Below are positions 46,383 through 56,671 of a DNA stretch of 64,000 bases, in pieces (the stretch's first letter is position 1; each line of letters opens with the position of its first letter). The translations under genes were made by a program, and so were the position numbers. This stretch comes from Corynebacterium sp. (GTDB lineage: Bacteria; Actinomycetota; Actinomycetes; Mycobacteriales; Mycobacteriaceae): positions 1 to 64,000 of the forward strand of contig NZ_JALAGU010000023.1 of assembly GCF_022712275.1 (NCBI RefSeq). Direction: 5' to 3'. The notes beneath the pieces are model-generated. The model had not been told where the DNA came from and did no database searches. It was given only the letters and a program-made list of their open reading frames with translations.

Positions 46383-48722
46383 ATGACACAGCAGGTAGGG
46401 ACCACCCCTCCGGTCGACCCGGTCGACCCGGTCAACCTTGTGCAGCTCGACCTCGGCGTCACCGGGATGACCTGCACCTCCTGCTCCGCCCGCATCGAGC
46501 GCAAGCTCAACCGGATGGACGGGGTGGACGCCACCGTCAACTTCGCAACCGAGTCCGCCAAGGTGGACTACGACCCGTCGAAGACCGACCCCGATGCGGT
46601 CATCCAGACGGTCCGGAACACCGGCTACGACGCCTTCACCATGGCCGACAGCTCAGCCGATGAGAGCGACACAGACACGGACAACGTAGGCGCGGCGTCC
46701 TCCCCGGAGAGTGGCCCACAGACCGGCCAGGCCAAGGTGGACGCCGCCCGCGACGCCGAGGCCGCCGACCTGCTCCACCGCACGATCCTCTCGGCGATCC
46801 TCGCCTTCCCCGTCGTGCTGGTCAGCATGGTCCCCGCCCTCCAGTTCGACAACTGGCAGTGGGCCGCCCTGACCCTGATCTCCCCGGTCTACTTCTGGGG
46901 CGGCGCCCCGTTCCACCGCGCCACGCTGGTCAACCTGCGGCACGTCTCCTTCACGATGGACACGCTGGTGTCCCTCGGCACGACCGCCGCCTACCTGTGG
47001 AGCCTGTGGGCACTCTTCCTCGGCAACGCCGGTATGACCGGCATGACGATGGAGATGCACCTCTTCCCCGCCGTCGATTCCGGTGTCCACAGCGGCATGG
47101 ACGAGATCTACCTCGAGTCCGTCGGCGTGGTCATCGTCTTCCTGCTGCTCGGACGTTGGTTCGAAACCCGGGCGAAGGGACGCTCTTCCGAGGCACTGCG
47201 CGCCCTGCTCGACATGGGTGCGAAGGACGCCGCGGTGCTCCGCGACGGCGCGGAGATCCGCGTCCCCGTGAACCAGGTGAAGGTCGGCGACATCGTGGTG
47301 GTGCGTCCCGGCGAGAAGATCGCCGCCGACGGTGAGGTCACCGACGGCACCTCGGCAGTCGACGAATCCATGCTCACCGGCGAATCGGTGCCGGTCGAGG
47401 TCACCGTCGGGTCGAAGGTCACCGGTGCGACAGTGAACACTTCGGGGCGCCTGCTCGTGAATGTGACCCGCACCGGTGAAGACTCCACCCTGGCGCAGAT
47501 GGCGAAGCTCGTCTCCGACGCGCAGGCCACCAAGGCCCCGGTGCAGCGTCTGGTCGACAGGATCTCGCAGGTCTTCGTGCCGGTCGTGATGGTCATCGCG
47601 GTCCTCACGCTCATTACCCACCTCATCGTCGAGGGCGATGTCACCAACGCCTTCACCGCCGCCGTCGCCGTGCTCATCATCGCCTGCCCGTGCGCACTGG
47701 GCCTGGCCACGCCGACCGCACTGCTCGTCGGTACCGGTCGCGGCGCCCAGCTCGGGCTGCTCATCAAGGGTCCGGAGGTGCTGGAATCCACCCGGCGTGT
47801 CGACACGGTCGTCATGGACAAGACCGGCACCGTCACCACGGGCGTCATGGCGGTCACCGGGGTCACGGGTCCCGACGAGACCCTGCGCCTTGCAGCCGCA
47901 GTGGAGTCCGGCTCCGAGCACCCGATCGCGAAGGCGATCGTCACCGTCGCGGCAGAGCAGGGCGAGATCCCTGAGGTCACCGACTTCGCGTCCACCGCAG
48001 GTCACGGCGTCACCGGAACCGTGGAAGGACGCACCGTCGAGGTCGGGCGCCCGGCGTCCGCCGACGATCTGCCGGCTGGGCTGCGTGAGGCCTTCACCGG
48101 CGCGCAGGACGACGGTGCCACCCCGGTGCTCGTCACCGTCGACGGTGAGCCGGCCGGTGTCGTCACCGTGCGGGACACCGTGAAGGAGGACTCGGCCGAC
48201 GCCGTCGCCGCCTTCCGCGATCTGGGTCTGACCCCGTACCTGCTCACCGGCGACAATGCCGGTGCGGCGAAGGTCGTCGCCGCCGAGGTCGGCATCGACC
48301 CGGACAATGTCATCGCCGGGGTACGCCCGGAGCAGAAGGTCCAGAAGATCTCCTCGCTGCAGGACGCCGGCAGGAATGTGGCCATGGTCGGTGACGGTGT
48401 CAATGACGCCGCCGCGCTGGCCAAGGCCGACCTGGGCCTGGCGATGGGTGCGGGCACGGATGTGGCGATCGAGGCCAGTGACATCACCCTGATGAACAAC
48501 GACCTGCGCTCCGCGGTGGACGCCGTCCGGCTGTCGCGGCGTACGCTGCGCACCATCCACGGGAACCTGTTCTGGGCCTTCGCCTACAACGTGGCCCTCA
48601 TCCCGGTCGCGGCGTTCGGACTGCTGAACCCGATGCTCGCCGGTGTGGCGATGGCGTTCTCCTCGGTATTCGTGGTCTCGAACTCGCTGCGGCTGCGCGG
48701 TTTCCGCTCGAGCCGTTCCTGA
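46383..48722 (+). CDS. copA: Copper-exporting P1B-type ATPase CopA
   Basis: 779 residues. One N-terminal metal-binding domain with GMTCTSC (Cys31, Cys34), a spacer, then eight membrane segments. The ion path has the CPC motif in [13 protein letters not shown], phosphorylation occurs at DKTGT, and the hinge is [10 protein letters not shown]. It exports Cu(I). Between the second and third membrane segments is a Met-rich external loop ([14 protein letters not shown]). Operon with copZ under a CsoR-like operator; the repressor gene itself is not in the window. Confidence 0.95.
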   Translation: MTQQVGTTPPVDPVDPVNLVQLDLGVTGMTCTSCSARIERKLNRMDGVDATVNFATESAKVDYDPSKTDPDAVIQTVRNTGYDAFTMADSSADESDTDTDNVGAASSPESGPQTGQAKVDAARDAEAADLLHRTILSAILAFPVVLVSMVPALQFDNWQWAALTLISPVYFWGGAPFHRATLVNLRHVSFTMDTLVSLGTTAAYLWSLWALFLGNAGMTGMTMEMHLFPAVDSGVHSGMDEIYLESVGVVIVFLLLGRWFETRAKGRSSEALRALLDMGAKDAAVLRDGAEIRVPVNQVKVGDIVVVRPGEKIAADGEVTDGTSAVDESMLTGESVPVEVTVGSKVTGATVNTSGRLLVNVTRTGEDSTLAQMAKLVSDAQATKAPVQRLVDRISQVFVPVVMVIAVLTLITHLIVEGDVTNAFTAAVAVLIIACPCALGLATPTALLVGTGRGAQLGLLIKGPEVLESTRRVDTVVMDKTGTVTTGVMAVTGVTGPDETLRLAAAVESGSEHPIAKAIVTVAAEQGEIPEVTDFASTAGHGVTGTVEGRTVEVGRPASADDLPAGLREAFTGAQDDGATPVLVTVDGEPAGVVTVRDTVKEDSADAVAAFRDLGLTPYLLTGDNAGAAKVVAAEVGIDPDNVIAGVRPEQKVQKISSLQDAGRNVAMVGDGVNDAAALAKADLGLAMGAGTDVAIEASDITLMNNDLRSAVDAVRLSRRTLRTIHGNLFWAFAYNVALIPVAAFGLLNPMLAGVAMAFSSVFVVSNSLRLRGFRSSRS

Positions 48723-48797
48723 TCGACGACGAGAGTAATGGATAAGGGGTTATCCGTTCTCTCCGACTTTCCGGCCGGGCTCCGTGCCAGGCTCCGG

Positions 48798-48830
48798 AAG
48801 TGTTACCGGTTCCGACTGGTAACACTTTTC
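48798..48830 (+). terminator. Terminator after copA
   Basis: AAGTGTTACC (48798-48807) pairs with GGTAACACTT (48818-48827) around a 10-nt loop, followed by a T run. The right arm recurs once more at about 48869-48880 (GGTAACACTTTT). Confidence 0.75.
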
Positions 48831-48928
48831 GCGACCTGGGACAATGTCACTTTACGGACCACCGGCGTGGTAACACTTTTCAGGGCCGGTCCAGTGTCCT
48901 CGCCGAACGGGCAGGGACGCCGGAGCGC

Positions 48929-50041
48929 CTAGGCCTCGGTGGGCGACAGGGACGCGGCCTCCGAGGCCTCCGACGACCCAGCGAACGGGTAGTCCGTGTA
49001 CCCGTGCTCCCCACCGACGTAGAAGGTGGGCTGGTCGGGCGTGTTGAGCTCCAGACCCTCCTGCCACCGGCGGACGAGGTCCGGGTTGGCGATGAGCTCA
49101 CGGCCGACGACGACGGCGTCCGCCAGATCGTCCTCGACGATGTGCCGCGCCTCCGGCAGCTCCGTGACGCGTCCGAAACCACTGTTGAGCAGGAAGGCGC
49201 CGCCGAAGCGCTCGCGCAGGTGCGCGACCAGGTCACCGTCGATGTCGGCGTGCAGCACCGAGAGGTAGGCGATCTCGGGCAGGCCGTCGATGAGGGCGCC
49301 GTAGGTCGCCAGGACATCGGCCCGGTCGTCCTCCGGCACCCCCTGGACGCCGTGCTCCGGGGAGATGCGCAGCGCAGTCCGCTGCGCACCGATCTCCTCG
49401 GCGACGGCCCGCACCACCTCGACGGTCAGTCGGGCCCGGTTCTCCGGGGACCCGCCGTAGACGTCGGTCCGGTGGTTGGAGGATGCCGCGGTGAACTCGT
49501 GCAGCAGATAACCGTTCGCACCGTGGATCTCCACGCCGTCCACTCCGGCATCGACCGCCCGCCGCGCACCGGCGACGAACTCCGCGATGATCCGCGGGAT
49601 CTCCTCAAGGCCCAGTTCACGGGGCACCACACCGTCGAGCTTGCCGGAGAAGCCGCGGACCGGCGCACCGGTACCCAGCGCACTGGGCGCCTCGGGTTCA
49701 CCGCCGCGCAGGAGGTCGGGGTGGCTGGTACGGCCGCCGTGCATGATCTGCATGACGAGGGTCCCGCCGGCGGCGTGCACCGCCTCTGCGACCGTGGCCC
49801 AGCCGGCGGCCTGCCCGTCAGTCGCGATCCCGGCCTGTCCCGGGAAGGCCCGGTTACTGAACGCGGGGAAGGTCCCCTCGGTCACGACGAGGCCGGCGGA
49901 GGCCCGCTGGCTGTAGTACGTCGCGTGAAGGTCGGTGGGGACACCGTCCTCTCCGGCGCGTTGCCGGGTGAGTGCGGCCATGGTGACGCGGTTGTCCAGT
50001 TGCAGTGCTCCCGCATTCAGCGGGTCGAAGAGAGATGTCAT
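48929..50041 (-). CDS. Old-yellow-enzyme-type alkene reductase
   Basis: 370 residues. FMN-barrel signatures: GNR-like LDNRVTMAALTRQRA at the start, LVMQIMHGGRTSHP, and the substrate-binding pair in EIHGANGYLLHEF. The C-terminal phosphate-binding region is VVVGRELIANPDLV. Such enzymes reduce activated C=C bonds or nitro compounds with NADPH. It follows the GntR regulator gene by 69 bp on the same strand and may be transcribed with it. Confidence 0.92.
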   Translation of the reverse strand: MTSLFDPLNAGALQLDNRVTMAALTRQRAGEDGVPTDLHATYYSQRASAGLVVTEGTFPAFSNRAFPGQAGIATDGQAAGWATVAEAVHAAGGTLVMQIMHGGRTSHPDLLRGGEPEAPSALGTGAPVRGFSGKLDGVVPRELGLEEIPRIIAEFVAGARRAVDAGVDGVEIHGANGYLLHEFTAASSNHRTDVYGGSPENRARLTVEVVRAVAEEIGAQRTALRISPEHGVQGVPEDDRADVLATYGALIDGLPEIAYLSVLHADIDGDLVAHLRERFGGAFLLNSGFGRVTELPEARHIVEDDLADAVVVGRELIANPDLVRRWQEGLELNTPDQPTFYVGGEHGYTDYPFAGSSEASEAASLSPTEA

Positions 50042-50110
50042 TCCCCGTCCAACCCGGCGACGGCCGGCGGCATTCCCGGCCTACTCCGGGACCCCGTCCC
50101 TCGGCCGGAG

Positions 50111-50866
50111 TCACTCCGCCGGGGAAGGCACCATGGACAACGGGGAGATGTTCCCGCGGGTGGAGTTGAGGATGAAGCTCGCGGTCCCGGGCAGATAGCG
50201 GTCGTCGGAGCATTCCACCGGCGTCCCGGCGCGGGTGAAGGCCCGCCGTCGGACCCGGAGCAGCGGCGACCCCTCGGCCACACCGAGCAGTTCGGCGTCG
50301 TCGGGGTCCGCACCGACCGCGTCGATGGTACGGGTGACGTGGTCGATGTCCACACCCGAATCCAGCAGCCGCTGGTAGATCGACCCGGAGTCCGTGTCAA
50401 AGGTGAGCAGGTGCACGCCCACATCCAGCGGATAGTTTAGTCGCTCGACCATGGCGGGGTCACCGTCCTTCAACCTCAGCCGGAACACCGAGACCACCGC
50501 GTCCCCCACCGCGATCTCCAATCCGGCGGCCAGGGAGGCGTCCGCCGGGTGACGGGAGACACTCCGGGTGTCCTGCCCCGGGACGAACCCACACTGCCGG
50601 CACCACTGGGTGTAGGAGATGACGCCGTCGAAGGACTGCGCCGGGACGGTGTCCAGCACGGTGGTGCGACGCCCCTGACCCGAGGAGAGCAGCCCCTCGG
50701 CCCGCAGGGTGGCGATAGCCTGCCGGACCGGCCCCCGGGAGGATCCGAACCGGGCACAGAGGTCCGACTCGGTGGGCAGGGCGTCCCCGGTGGCGAATTC
50801 CCCGCCCGAGATCGCGGCGCGCAGGTAGTCGGCGATCTCCTGGTGCTGCTGGCGGGTGGTGGTCAT
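50111..50866 (-). CDS. GntR/UTRA regulator of the phosphonate locus (PhnF-like)
   Basis: 251 residues. The N-terminal winged helix (IADYLRAAISGGEFATGDAL, SSRGPVRQAIATLRAEGLLS) is followed by a UTRA effector domain (~80-245) of the HutC type, which binds small ligands. Position is divergent from a phosphonate operon, and dyads of TGTATNNACA type lie in the shared control region. From memory, PhnF of M. smegmatis binds TGGTATAGACCA, a closely similar core. AAGGAG precedes the ATG. Confidence 0.85.
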   Translation of the reverse strand: MTTTRQQHQEIADYLRAAISGGEFATGDALPTESDLCARFGSSRGPVRQAIATLRAEGLLSSGQGRRTTVLDTVPAQSFDGVISYTQWCRQCGFVPGQDTRSVSRHPADASLAAGLEIAVGDAVVSVFRLRLKDGDPAMVERLNYPLDVGVHLLTFDTDSGSIYQRLLDSGVDIDHVTRTIDAVGADPDDAELLGVAEGSPLLRVRRRAFTRAGTPVECSDDRYLPGTASFILNSTRGNISPLSMVPSPAE

Positions 50867-50967
50867 GGCCAGGTCACTCCTTCATCGGGTGCGTCGTACA
50901 GGGTCGCCTGTGCCGTCCGTGCTGGCCGGTTGTTCCAGTTGTTCCTGTTGCCCTTGGTCGTCCTTGC

Positions 50968-50977
50968 TGTCCATACA
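50968..50977. promoter_or_regulatory. Operator dyad 1 of the phosphonate locus
   Basis: TGTCCATACA, extended to CTGTCCATACAG; read on the other strand it is TGTATGGACA. It lies 101 bp upstream of the GntR start. Confidence 0.5.
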
Positions 50978-51063
50978 GGCTAGCGCAGTTCACCACTTCC
51001 CGCGGGCGTCCAGCCGACCCGACCATGACGGGAGCATGAACTTCCCGTGAATCTCGCGGCAAA

Positions 51064-51073
51064 TGTATATACA
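51064..51073. promoter_or_regulatory. Operator dyad 2 of the phosphonate locus
   Basis: TGTATATACA, a perfect 10-bp palindrome, 39 bp upstream of the oxidoreductase start at 51113, where it would overlap the promoter. Confidence 0.6.
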
Positions 51074-51112
51074 AGTGTTGCGGACCTCGGAGGCGCGTGG
51101 TGGCATGGGTCC

Positions 51113-52243
51113 ATGCACAGCACAGCACCCCGCACCGACCTCATCGTCGTCGGTTCCGGCATCCTCGGTCTCGCCACCGCGTGGCACGCCCACCGTGACG
51201 GACGCACCGTCCGCGTCATCGACAGCGCCGACCGGCCGGTCGGGTCCTCCATCCAGAACTTCGGCCACGCCTGCTTCACCGGCCAGGCCGACATCGTCCA
51301 GCCGGTCGCCGCCAGATCCCGCGCCAGTTGGCTCGCCGCCGCCGCGGACGCCGGCTTCTGGATCGCCGAATCCGGCACCACCATCCCCGCCGTCACGGAG
51401 ACCGAGGCGGACATCCTGCGCGAGTTCGCCGCCCACCGCGGCACCGACCAGGTCACCCTGCTGACCGGGGATGCCGTCGCGGTCGCCCTCGGCAACCCCG
51501 ACCTCGACACCGTCGCCGGTGCGGTCCTTCCACAGGACGCCCGGGTCAACCCGCGGGAGGTCGCCCCCGCCCTCGCCCGGTGGCTGGCCGGGCAGGGCGT
51601 GGAGTTCACCTGGAACACCCAGGTCACCGAGGTCGCCGACGGGACCGTGGTCACCAACCGGGGAGACTTCCACGCCGGGCGAGTTGTCGTCTGTCCCGGC
51701 TACCGGCTCGCCGCCCTCTTCCCCGACCTCGCCGAGAAGCGGCAGGTCAGGGTCTGCTCGCTGGCGATGTCCCTGGTGGACCGCCCGGCCGGGGTCCCCG
51801 CCGACCTGGCGATGCTCTCCGGCACCTCCCTGGCCCGCTACGACGGCTTCGCCGCGATGCCCTCAGCCCCCGCCCTGCGCGAGGAACTGGCCGTCCGAGA
51901 ACCCGGCCTCGTCGACTGCGTCGCCAACCTCATGGCCACCGGCACTGCCGACCACCTGTTCATCGGCGACAGCCACGCCTACTCATTGAGCCCGGAGCCC
52001 TTCATCGACGAGGACATCGCCGGCCTCCTGCTGGACCGGGCATCCGATCTGCTGGGCCTCGGCACCCCGCGCGTCCGACAGCGCTGGCTGGGCCGCTACG
52101 CCGACAGTCCCGACACCAACCTCGTACTGGAGCACCCGGACGAGCACACGACCGTCCTCGTGGTCACCTCCGGTATCGGCATGACACTGTCCTTCGGCGT
52201 CGCCGAGCTCGCACTCGCCGGAGAGTCCCTCTCCGGTTTCTGA
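51113..52243 (+). CDS. Phosphonate-associated FAD-dependent oxidoreductase (HpnW-like)
   Basis: 376 residues. LIVVGSGILGLATAWHAHRD is the FAD-binding loop of the DAO family and NFGHACFTGQ follows. The order of genes around it matches the TIGR03364 group, proposed to deaminate an aminophosphonate oxidatively; recent work on recurrent flavoenzymes of phosphonate clusters supports aminophosphonate substrates. The start at 51113 is chosen because the operator lies upstream of it; a GTG/ATG frame from 51047 would put the operator inside the gene. Confidence 0.85.
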   Translation: MHSTAPRTDLIVVGSGILGLATAWHAHRDGRTVRVIDSADRPVGSSIQNFGHACFTGQADIVQPVAARSRASWLAAAADAGFWIAESGTTIPAVTETEADILREFAAHRGTDQVTLLTGDAVAVALGNPDLDTVAGAVLPQDARVNPREVAPALARWLAGQGVEFTWNTQVTEVADGTVVTNRGDFHAGRVVVCPGYRLAALFPDLAEKRQVRVCSLAMSLVDRPAGVPADLAMLSGTSLARYDGFAAMPSAPALREELAVREPGLVDCVANLMATGTADHLFIGDSHAYSLSPEPFIDEDIAGLLLDRASDLLGLGTPRVRQRWLGRYADSPDTNLVLEHPDEHTTVLVVTSGIGMTLSFGVAELALAGESLSGF

Positions 52244-52292
52244 ACGACCGCCATCCGTCCTCCCGGTGACACTTCGGTGAACTCTTCATTCT

Positions 52293-52302
52293 TGTATAGA
52301 CA
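52293..52302. promoter_or_regulatory. Operator dyad 3 of the phosphonate locus
   Basis: TGTATAGACA, 85 bp upstream of phnD. It differs from dyad 2 by one base and indicates a second promoter within the locus. Confidence 0.55.
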
Positions 52303-52386
52303 GGCTGTTCGCCGCCGCCGACAATAGATGCCGGAACCCCGGTCATCCGGACACCCCGACCCCCACCCGAAAGGTCCCCGACTGCC

Positions 52387-53319
52387 ATGCTCCGCCACAC
52401 CCGCGCCGCAGCCGCTGCGCTCCTCACCGCCGCCACCGTGCCCGCCCTCGCCGCCTGCGGGGGTTCTTCCGATGACGCCGACGGGGCGATCACCTTCGCC
52501 GCCGTGCCCGCGGAATCCTCCTCCTCCGTGAACAGTGACTACGCGAACCTCGTCGCCCTCCTGGAGAAGGAGACCGGCCGGACCGTGGAGTTCCAGAACG
52601 CCTCCGACTACGCCGCCGTCATCGAGGGCCAGCGCGCCGGCCAGATCGACATCGCCTCCTACGGCCCCTTCTCCTACGTCATCGCCAAGGACTCCGGCAT
52701 CGACCTCACACCCGTGGCGTCCCCCACCCACGACGAGAACGAGGCCCCCGCCTACCAGGCACTCGCCTACACCCGCGCCGGCTCCGACATCAAAGGTCTC
52801 GAGGATCTCAAGGGCAAGACCGTCTGCCTGGTCGACGCCGCCTCCACCTCCGGCTACCTCGTGCCGATGAAGGGCCTGAAGGACGCCGGCCTCACCCTCG
52901 ACGAGGACGTCACCGGCAAGCTCACCGGCGGCCACGACGCCTCCCTCCTCGCCCTGAGGAACGGCGAGTGCGACGCCGCCTTCGCCCATGACACCATGCT
53001 CTCCACCCTCGAGTCCGGCGGGCAGGTGAAGGAGGGCGAACTGACTCCGGTCTGGACCTCCGACCCGATCACCGAGGACCCGATCGCCGTGAACCACGTC
53101 AGCCTCGACGACGACGTGATCGCCACGATCACCGAGGCCCTGCAGACCAAGGCCAACAAGCCCGCCCTGGTCGCCGAGGGCATCTGCGACTCGGAGGAGG
53201 AGTGCACCCTCCCCGAGGAGATCGAGTGGGGCTACCGCCCGGTCACCGACGCCGACTTCGACTCCATCCGTGAGATCTGTGCCGGCACCGACGCCGACGC
53301 CTGCAAGAACATCGGATAA
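52387..53319 (+). CDS. phnD: Phosphonate ABC transporter substrate-binding lipoprotein PhnD
   Basis: 310 residues. The lipobox PALAAC places the lipid anchor at Cys24. The PhnD-type fold starts with ITFAAVPAESSSSVNSDYAN and includes DIASYGPFSYVIAKDSG, LVDAASTSGYLVP and the late motif NGECDAAFAHDTM. It captures phosphonates outside the membrane. GAAAGGT precedes the ATG. phnC follows 24 bp downstream. Confidence 0.92.
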   Translation: MLRHTRAAAAALLTAATVPALAACGGSSDDADGAITFAAVPAESSSSVNSDYANLVALLEKETGRTVEFQNASDYAAVIEGQRAGQIDIASYGPFSYVIAKDSGIDLTPVASPTHDENEAPAYQALAYTRAGSDIKGLEDLKGKTVCLVDAASTSGYLVPMKGLKDAGLTLDEDVTGKLTGGHDASLLALRNGECDAAFAHDTMLSTLESGGQVKEGELTPVWTSDPITEDPIAVNHVSLDDDVIATITEALQTKANKPALVAEGICDSEEECTLPEEIEWGYRPVTDADFDSIREICAGTDADACKNIG

Positions 53320-53343
53320 CGGACGCCACCAGAGGACATCACA

Positions 53344-54155
<812 letters not shown>

Positions 54156-54159
<4 letters not shown>

Positions 54160-55907
54160 CGCTCACCGCCCCGCGCCCCGCCGACGCCCTCCCCGAACTT
54201 CCGCCGCGCCCGGCGCCGCGTCCCTCGAACGTGGCCGGCGGTGTGGCCATGGTCCTGCTGCTGGTCGCCGGCCTGTGGTCGGTCAGCTCACTGGGCATCA
54301 ACCTGGCGACGATCGCACAGTCCCTCGACAACGCGGTGACCTTCGTGCGGCGGATGTTCCCGCTGGACTTCCCGTCGTTCGGGGAGACCGCCAGCCTGCT
54401 CGCCGAGACCCTCGCCGTCGTCTTCCTCGCCACCGCCCTGTCGGTACTGCTCTCGGTGCCGGTGGCGCTCGCCGCGGCGTCCTCCACCACCCGGGGGAAG
54501 GTCTCACGCAGCACCGCCCGGACCATCATCGTCCTGGCCCGTGCCGTCCCGGACATCGTGCTGGCGATCTTCTTCCTCCGCGTCTTCGGCCTCGGCGCGG
54601 CAGCCGGTGTGCTCGCCATGGGCATCCACTCGGTGGGTATGGTCGGCAAGCTCTACGCCGACGCCCTGGAGGAGCTCGACGACGGCCCCCGGCAGTCCGT
54701 CGAGGCCGCCGGCGGCACCCGTGGCCAGCAGTTCCTCGCCGCTCTGCCGCAGCCTCTGCTGCCCCAGCTCATCGCCACCGCCCTGCACCGCTTCGACATC
54801 AACCTGCGCACCTCGGTGCTGCTGGGCTACGTCGGGGGCGGCGGGATCGGCCTGGCCATCGCGGACGCCCTGCGTTCCCTCGACTACCAGCGGGGCATGG
54901 CCCTCGCCCTGATCGTGCTGCTGGCCTGTGTGGTCCTGGAGCTCATCTCCGGCGCTGCCCGTGCCGCCCTGCTCGGCCGCACCGGTGGCAGCGCCGGCCG
55001 GACCTCCTGGGCCGACCGGCTGTGGCGTTCCAGTGCCGCCTCCGACATGCCGCAGAACGCCACGAAGACACAGAAGGCACAGCAGGCACAGCAGGCACAG
55101 CAGGACGCCGCAGAGGGCGCCCCTGAGCGGCTCACCCCGCCGTGGACCGCCGACCGGATCCGCCGGTTCACCAGCATCGCCGTGGTCCTCGTCATCACCG
55201 TCGCGGCTGTCCGGCAGGTCGACATCTCCGCGTCCTCGCTGTGGAACGGCCTGCTGAACCTGCCGGACACCCTCGCCCTGTTCTTCCCGCCGTCCTCCGG
55301 TGGGGCGATGGACGCCATGCTCACCGAACTCGGCGTCACCGTGAAGATCGCCCTGGCCGCCACGGTGCTCGGTGCGATCCCGGCGCTGCCGCTGGGCATC
55401 CTTGCGGCGTCCAATGTGACGACCAACCGGGCGGTGCGTACGGTCGCCCGCGTCCTCATCGTCGTCTTCCGCGGCATCCCCGAGCTGATCCTGGCGATCA
55501 TCTTCGTCGTCATCTCCGGACTCGGCGCGGTGGCCGGCACCCTGGCGCTGGCCGTCGGCGCCCTCGGCCTGCTCTCGAAGCTCGTCGCGGACTCCCTCGA
55601 GGAGACCGACACCGACGTGCAGGACGCCGTGCGGGCCACCGGCGCGACCGGCACCCAGGTCTTCCTCGGTGCGACGCTGCGCCAGGCGGCACCGGCCATC
55701 GTCGCGCACACCATGTACCTGTTGGACACCAATATCCGCTCCGCCACCCTGCTGGGCGTCGTCGGCGCCGGCGGCATCGGCTTCCTGCTGCTCAATGCGG
55801 CCCGGGTCAACCAGTTCGATGTCGTCACGATGATCCTCCTGCTCATGGTCGCGGTCGTCCTCGCCGTCGAGGTGCTGTCCCTGTGGCTGCGCCGGATCGT
55901 CCGCTGA
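54156..55907 (+). CDS. phnE: Fused double phosphonate permease PhnE-PhnE
   Basis: 583 residues, twice the usual PhnE length. Two binding-protein-dependent permease domains lie at ~1-275 and ~325-583. Each has its own coupling (EAA) region, SVEAAGGTRGQQFLAALPQP and AVRATGATGTQVFLGATLRQ, and its own GYVGGGGIG or GVVGAGGIG ending. A charged linker with QAQQAQQ repeats joins them. The fusion would provide the whole transmembrane pore in one chain. Confidence 0.9.
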
Positions 55908-55954
55908 CCCCGTCCCCTGTTCCTCTGTCCCTGTTTCCTGAAAGGATCTTCCCC

Positions 55955-56671
55955 GTGATCTCCACTACACCCCTGACCAGCGTCCCCGCCCTCGCCGTCT
56001 TCGACATGGCCGGTACCACGATCGACGACCGCGACGAGGTGTACCGCGTCCTGCGGGAGGCGACCGAACGGGCCGGCGCCGTCTACTCCGATGAGGAGTT
56101 CCAGCGCTGGATGGGCACCGAGAAGCACTGGGCCATCGAAAACCTGCTGCGTATCGGCGGTGTCGGGACCGAGGAGGAGACCGTCGAGGAGGCCTGGACC
56201 TGGTTCCGCGCCGAGCTCGCCGACACCTACACGCAGCACCCCCCGGTGCCACTGCCCGGTGTGGAGGACGCCCTGCGCATCCTGCACGACCGCGGCATCC
56301 GGACCGCACTGACCACGGGGTTCTCCCGTGAGATCACCGACCTCATCCTCGGCACCCTGGGTTGGGTGGACAACGGGCTCATCGACGCCACCGCCGCCGG
56401 TGACGAGGTCCCCGCCGGACGCCCCGAGCCCCACCTCATCCGGGCGGTCATGGCGAAGGTCGGGGTCTCCGACCCGGACGCCGTGGTCAGTGTCGGCGAC
56501 ACCGCCTCCGACGTCCGGTCGGCGCAGGCCGCCGGGGTCACCTCCGTCGGTGTGCTCACCGGGCACCTCGCCGACGCGGACTTCACGGATGAGGGTGTGG
56601 ACCTGGTCCTGGATTCCGTGGCCGACCTGCCCGGCCTGATTCCCACGGCCGGCACGGGTGCCCACGCGTGA
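55955..56671 (+). CDS. Phosphonatase-like HAD hydrolase (HpnX-like)
   Basis: 238 residues from a GTG with GAAAGGA upstream. The nucleophile motif is VFDMAGTT (Asp17), the D-x-A-G-T form of phosphonatases. GRPEPHL has the Arg that replaces the usual HAD Lys, and SVGDTASDV ends the active site. MGTEKH places Lys57 where PhnX of phosphonoacetaldehyde hydrolase has its Schiff-base Lys (MGLLK). Family and gene order match TIGR03351. It probably cleaves the C-P bond of a product of the two oxidoreductases. Confidence 0.88.
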   Translation: MISTTPLTSVPALAVFDMAGTTIDDRDEVYRVLREATERAGAVYSDEEFQRWMGTEKHWAIENLLRIGGVGTEEETVEEAWTWFRAELADTYTQHPPVPLPGVEDALRILHDRGIRTALTTGFSREITDLILGTLGWVDNGLIDATAAGDEVPAGRPEPHLIRAVMAKVGVSDPDAVVSVGDTASDVRSAQAAGVTSVGVLTGHLADADFTDEGVDLVLDSVADLPGLIPTAGTGAHA

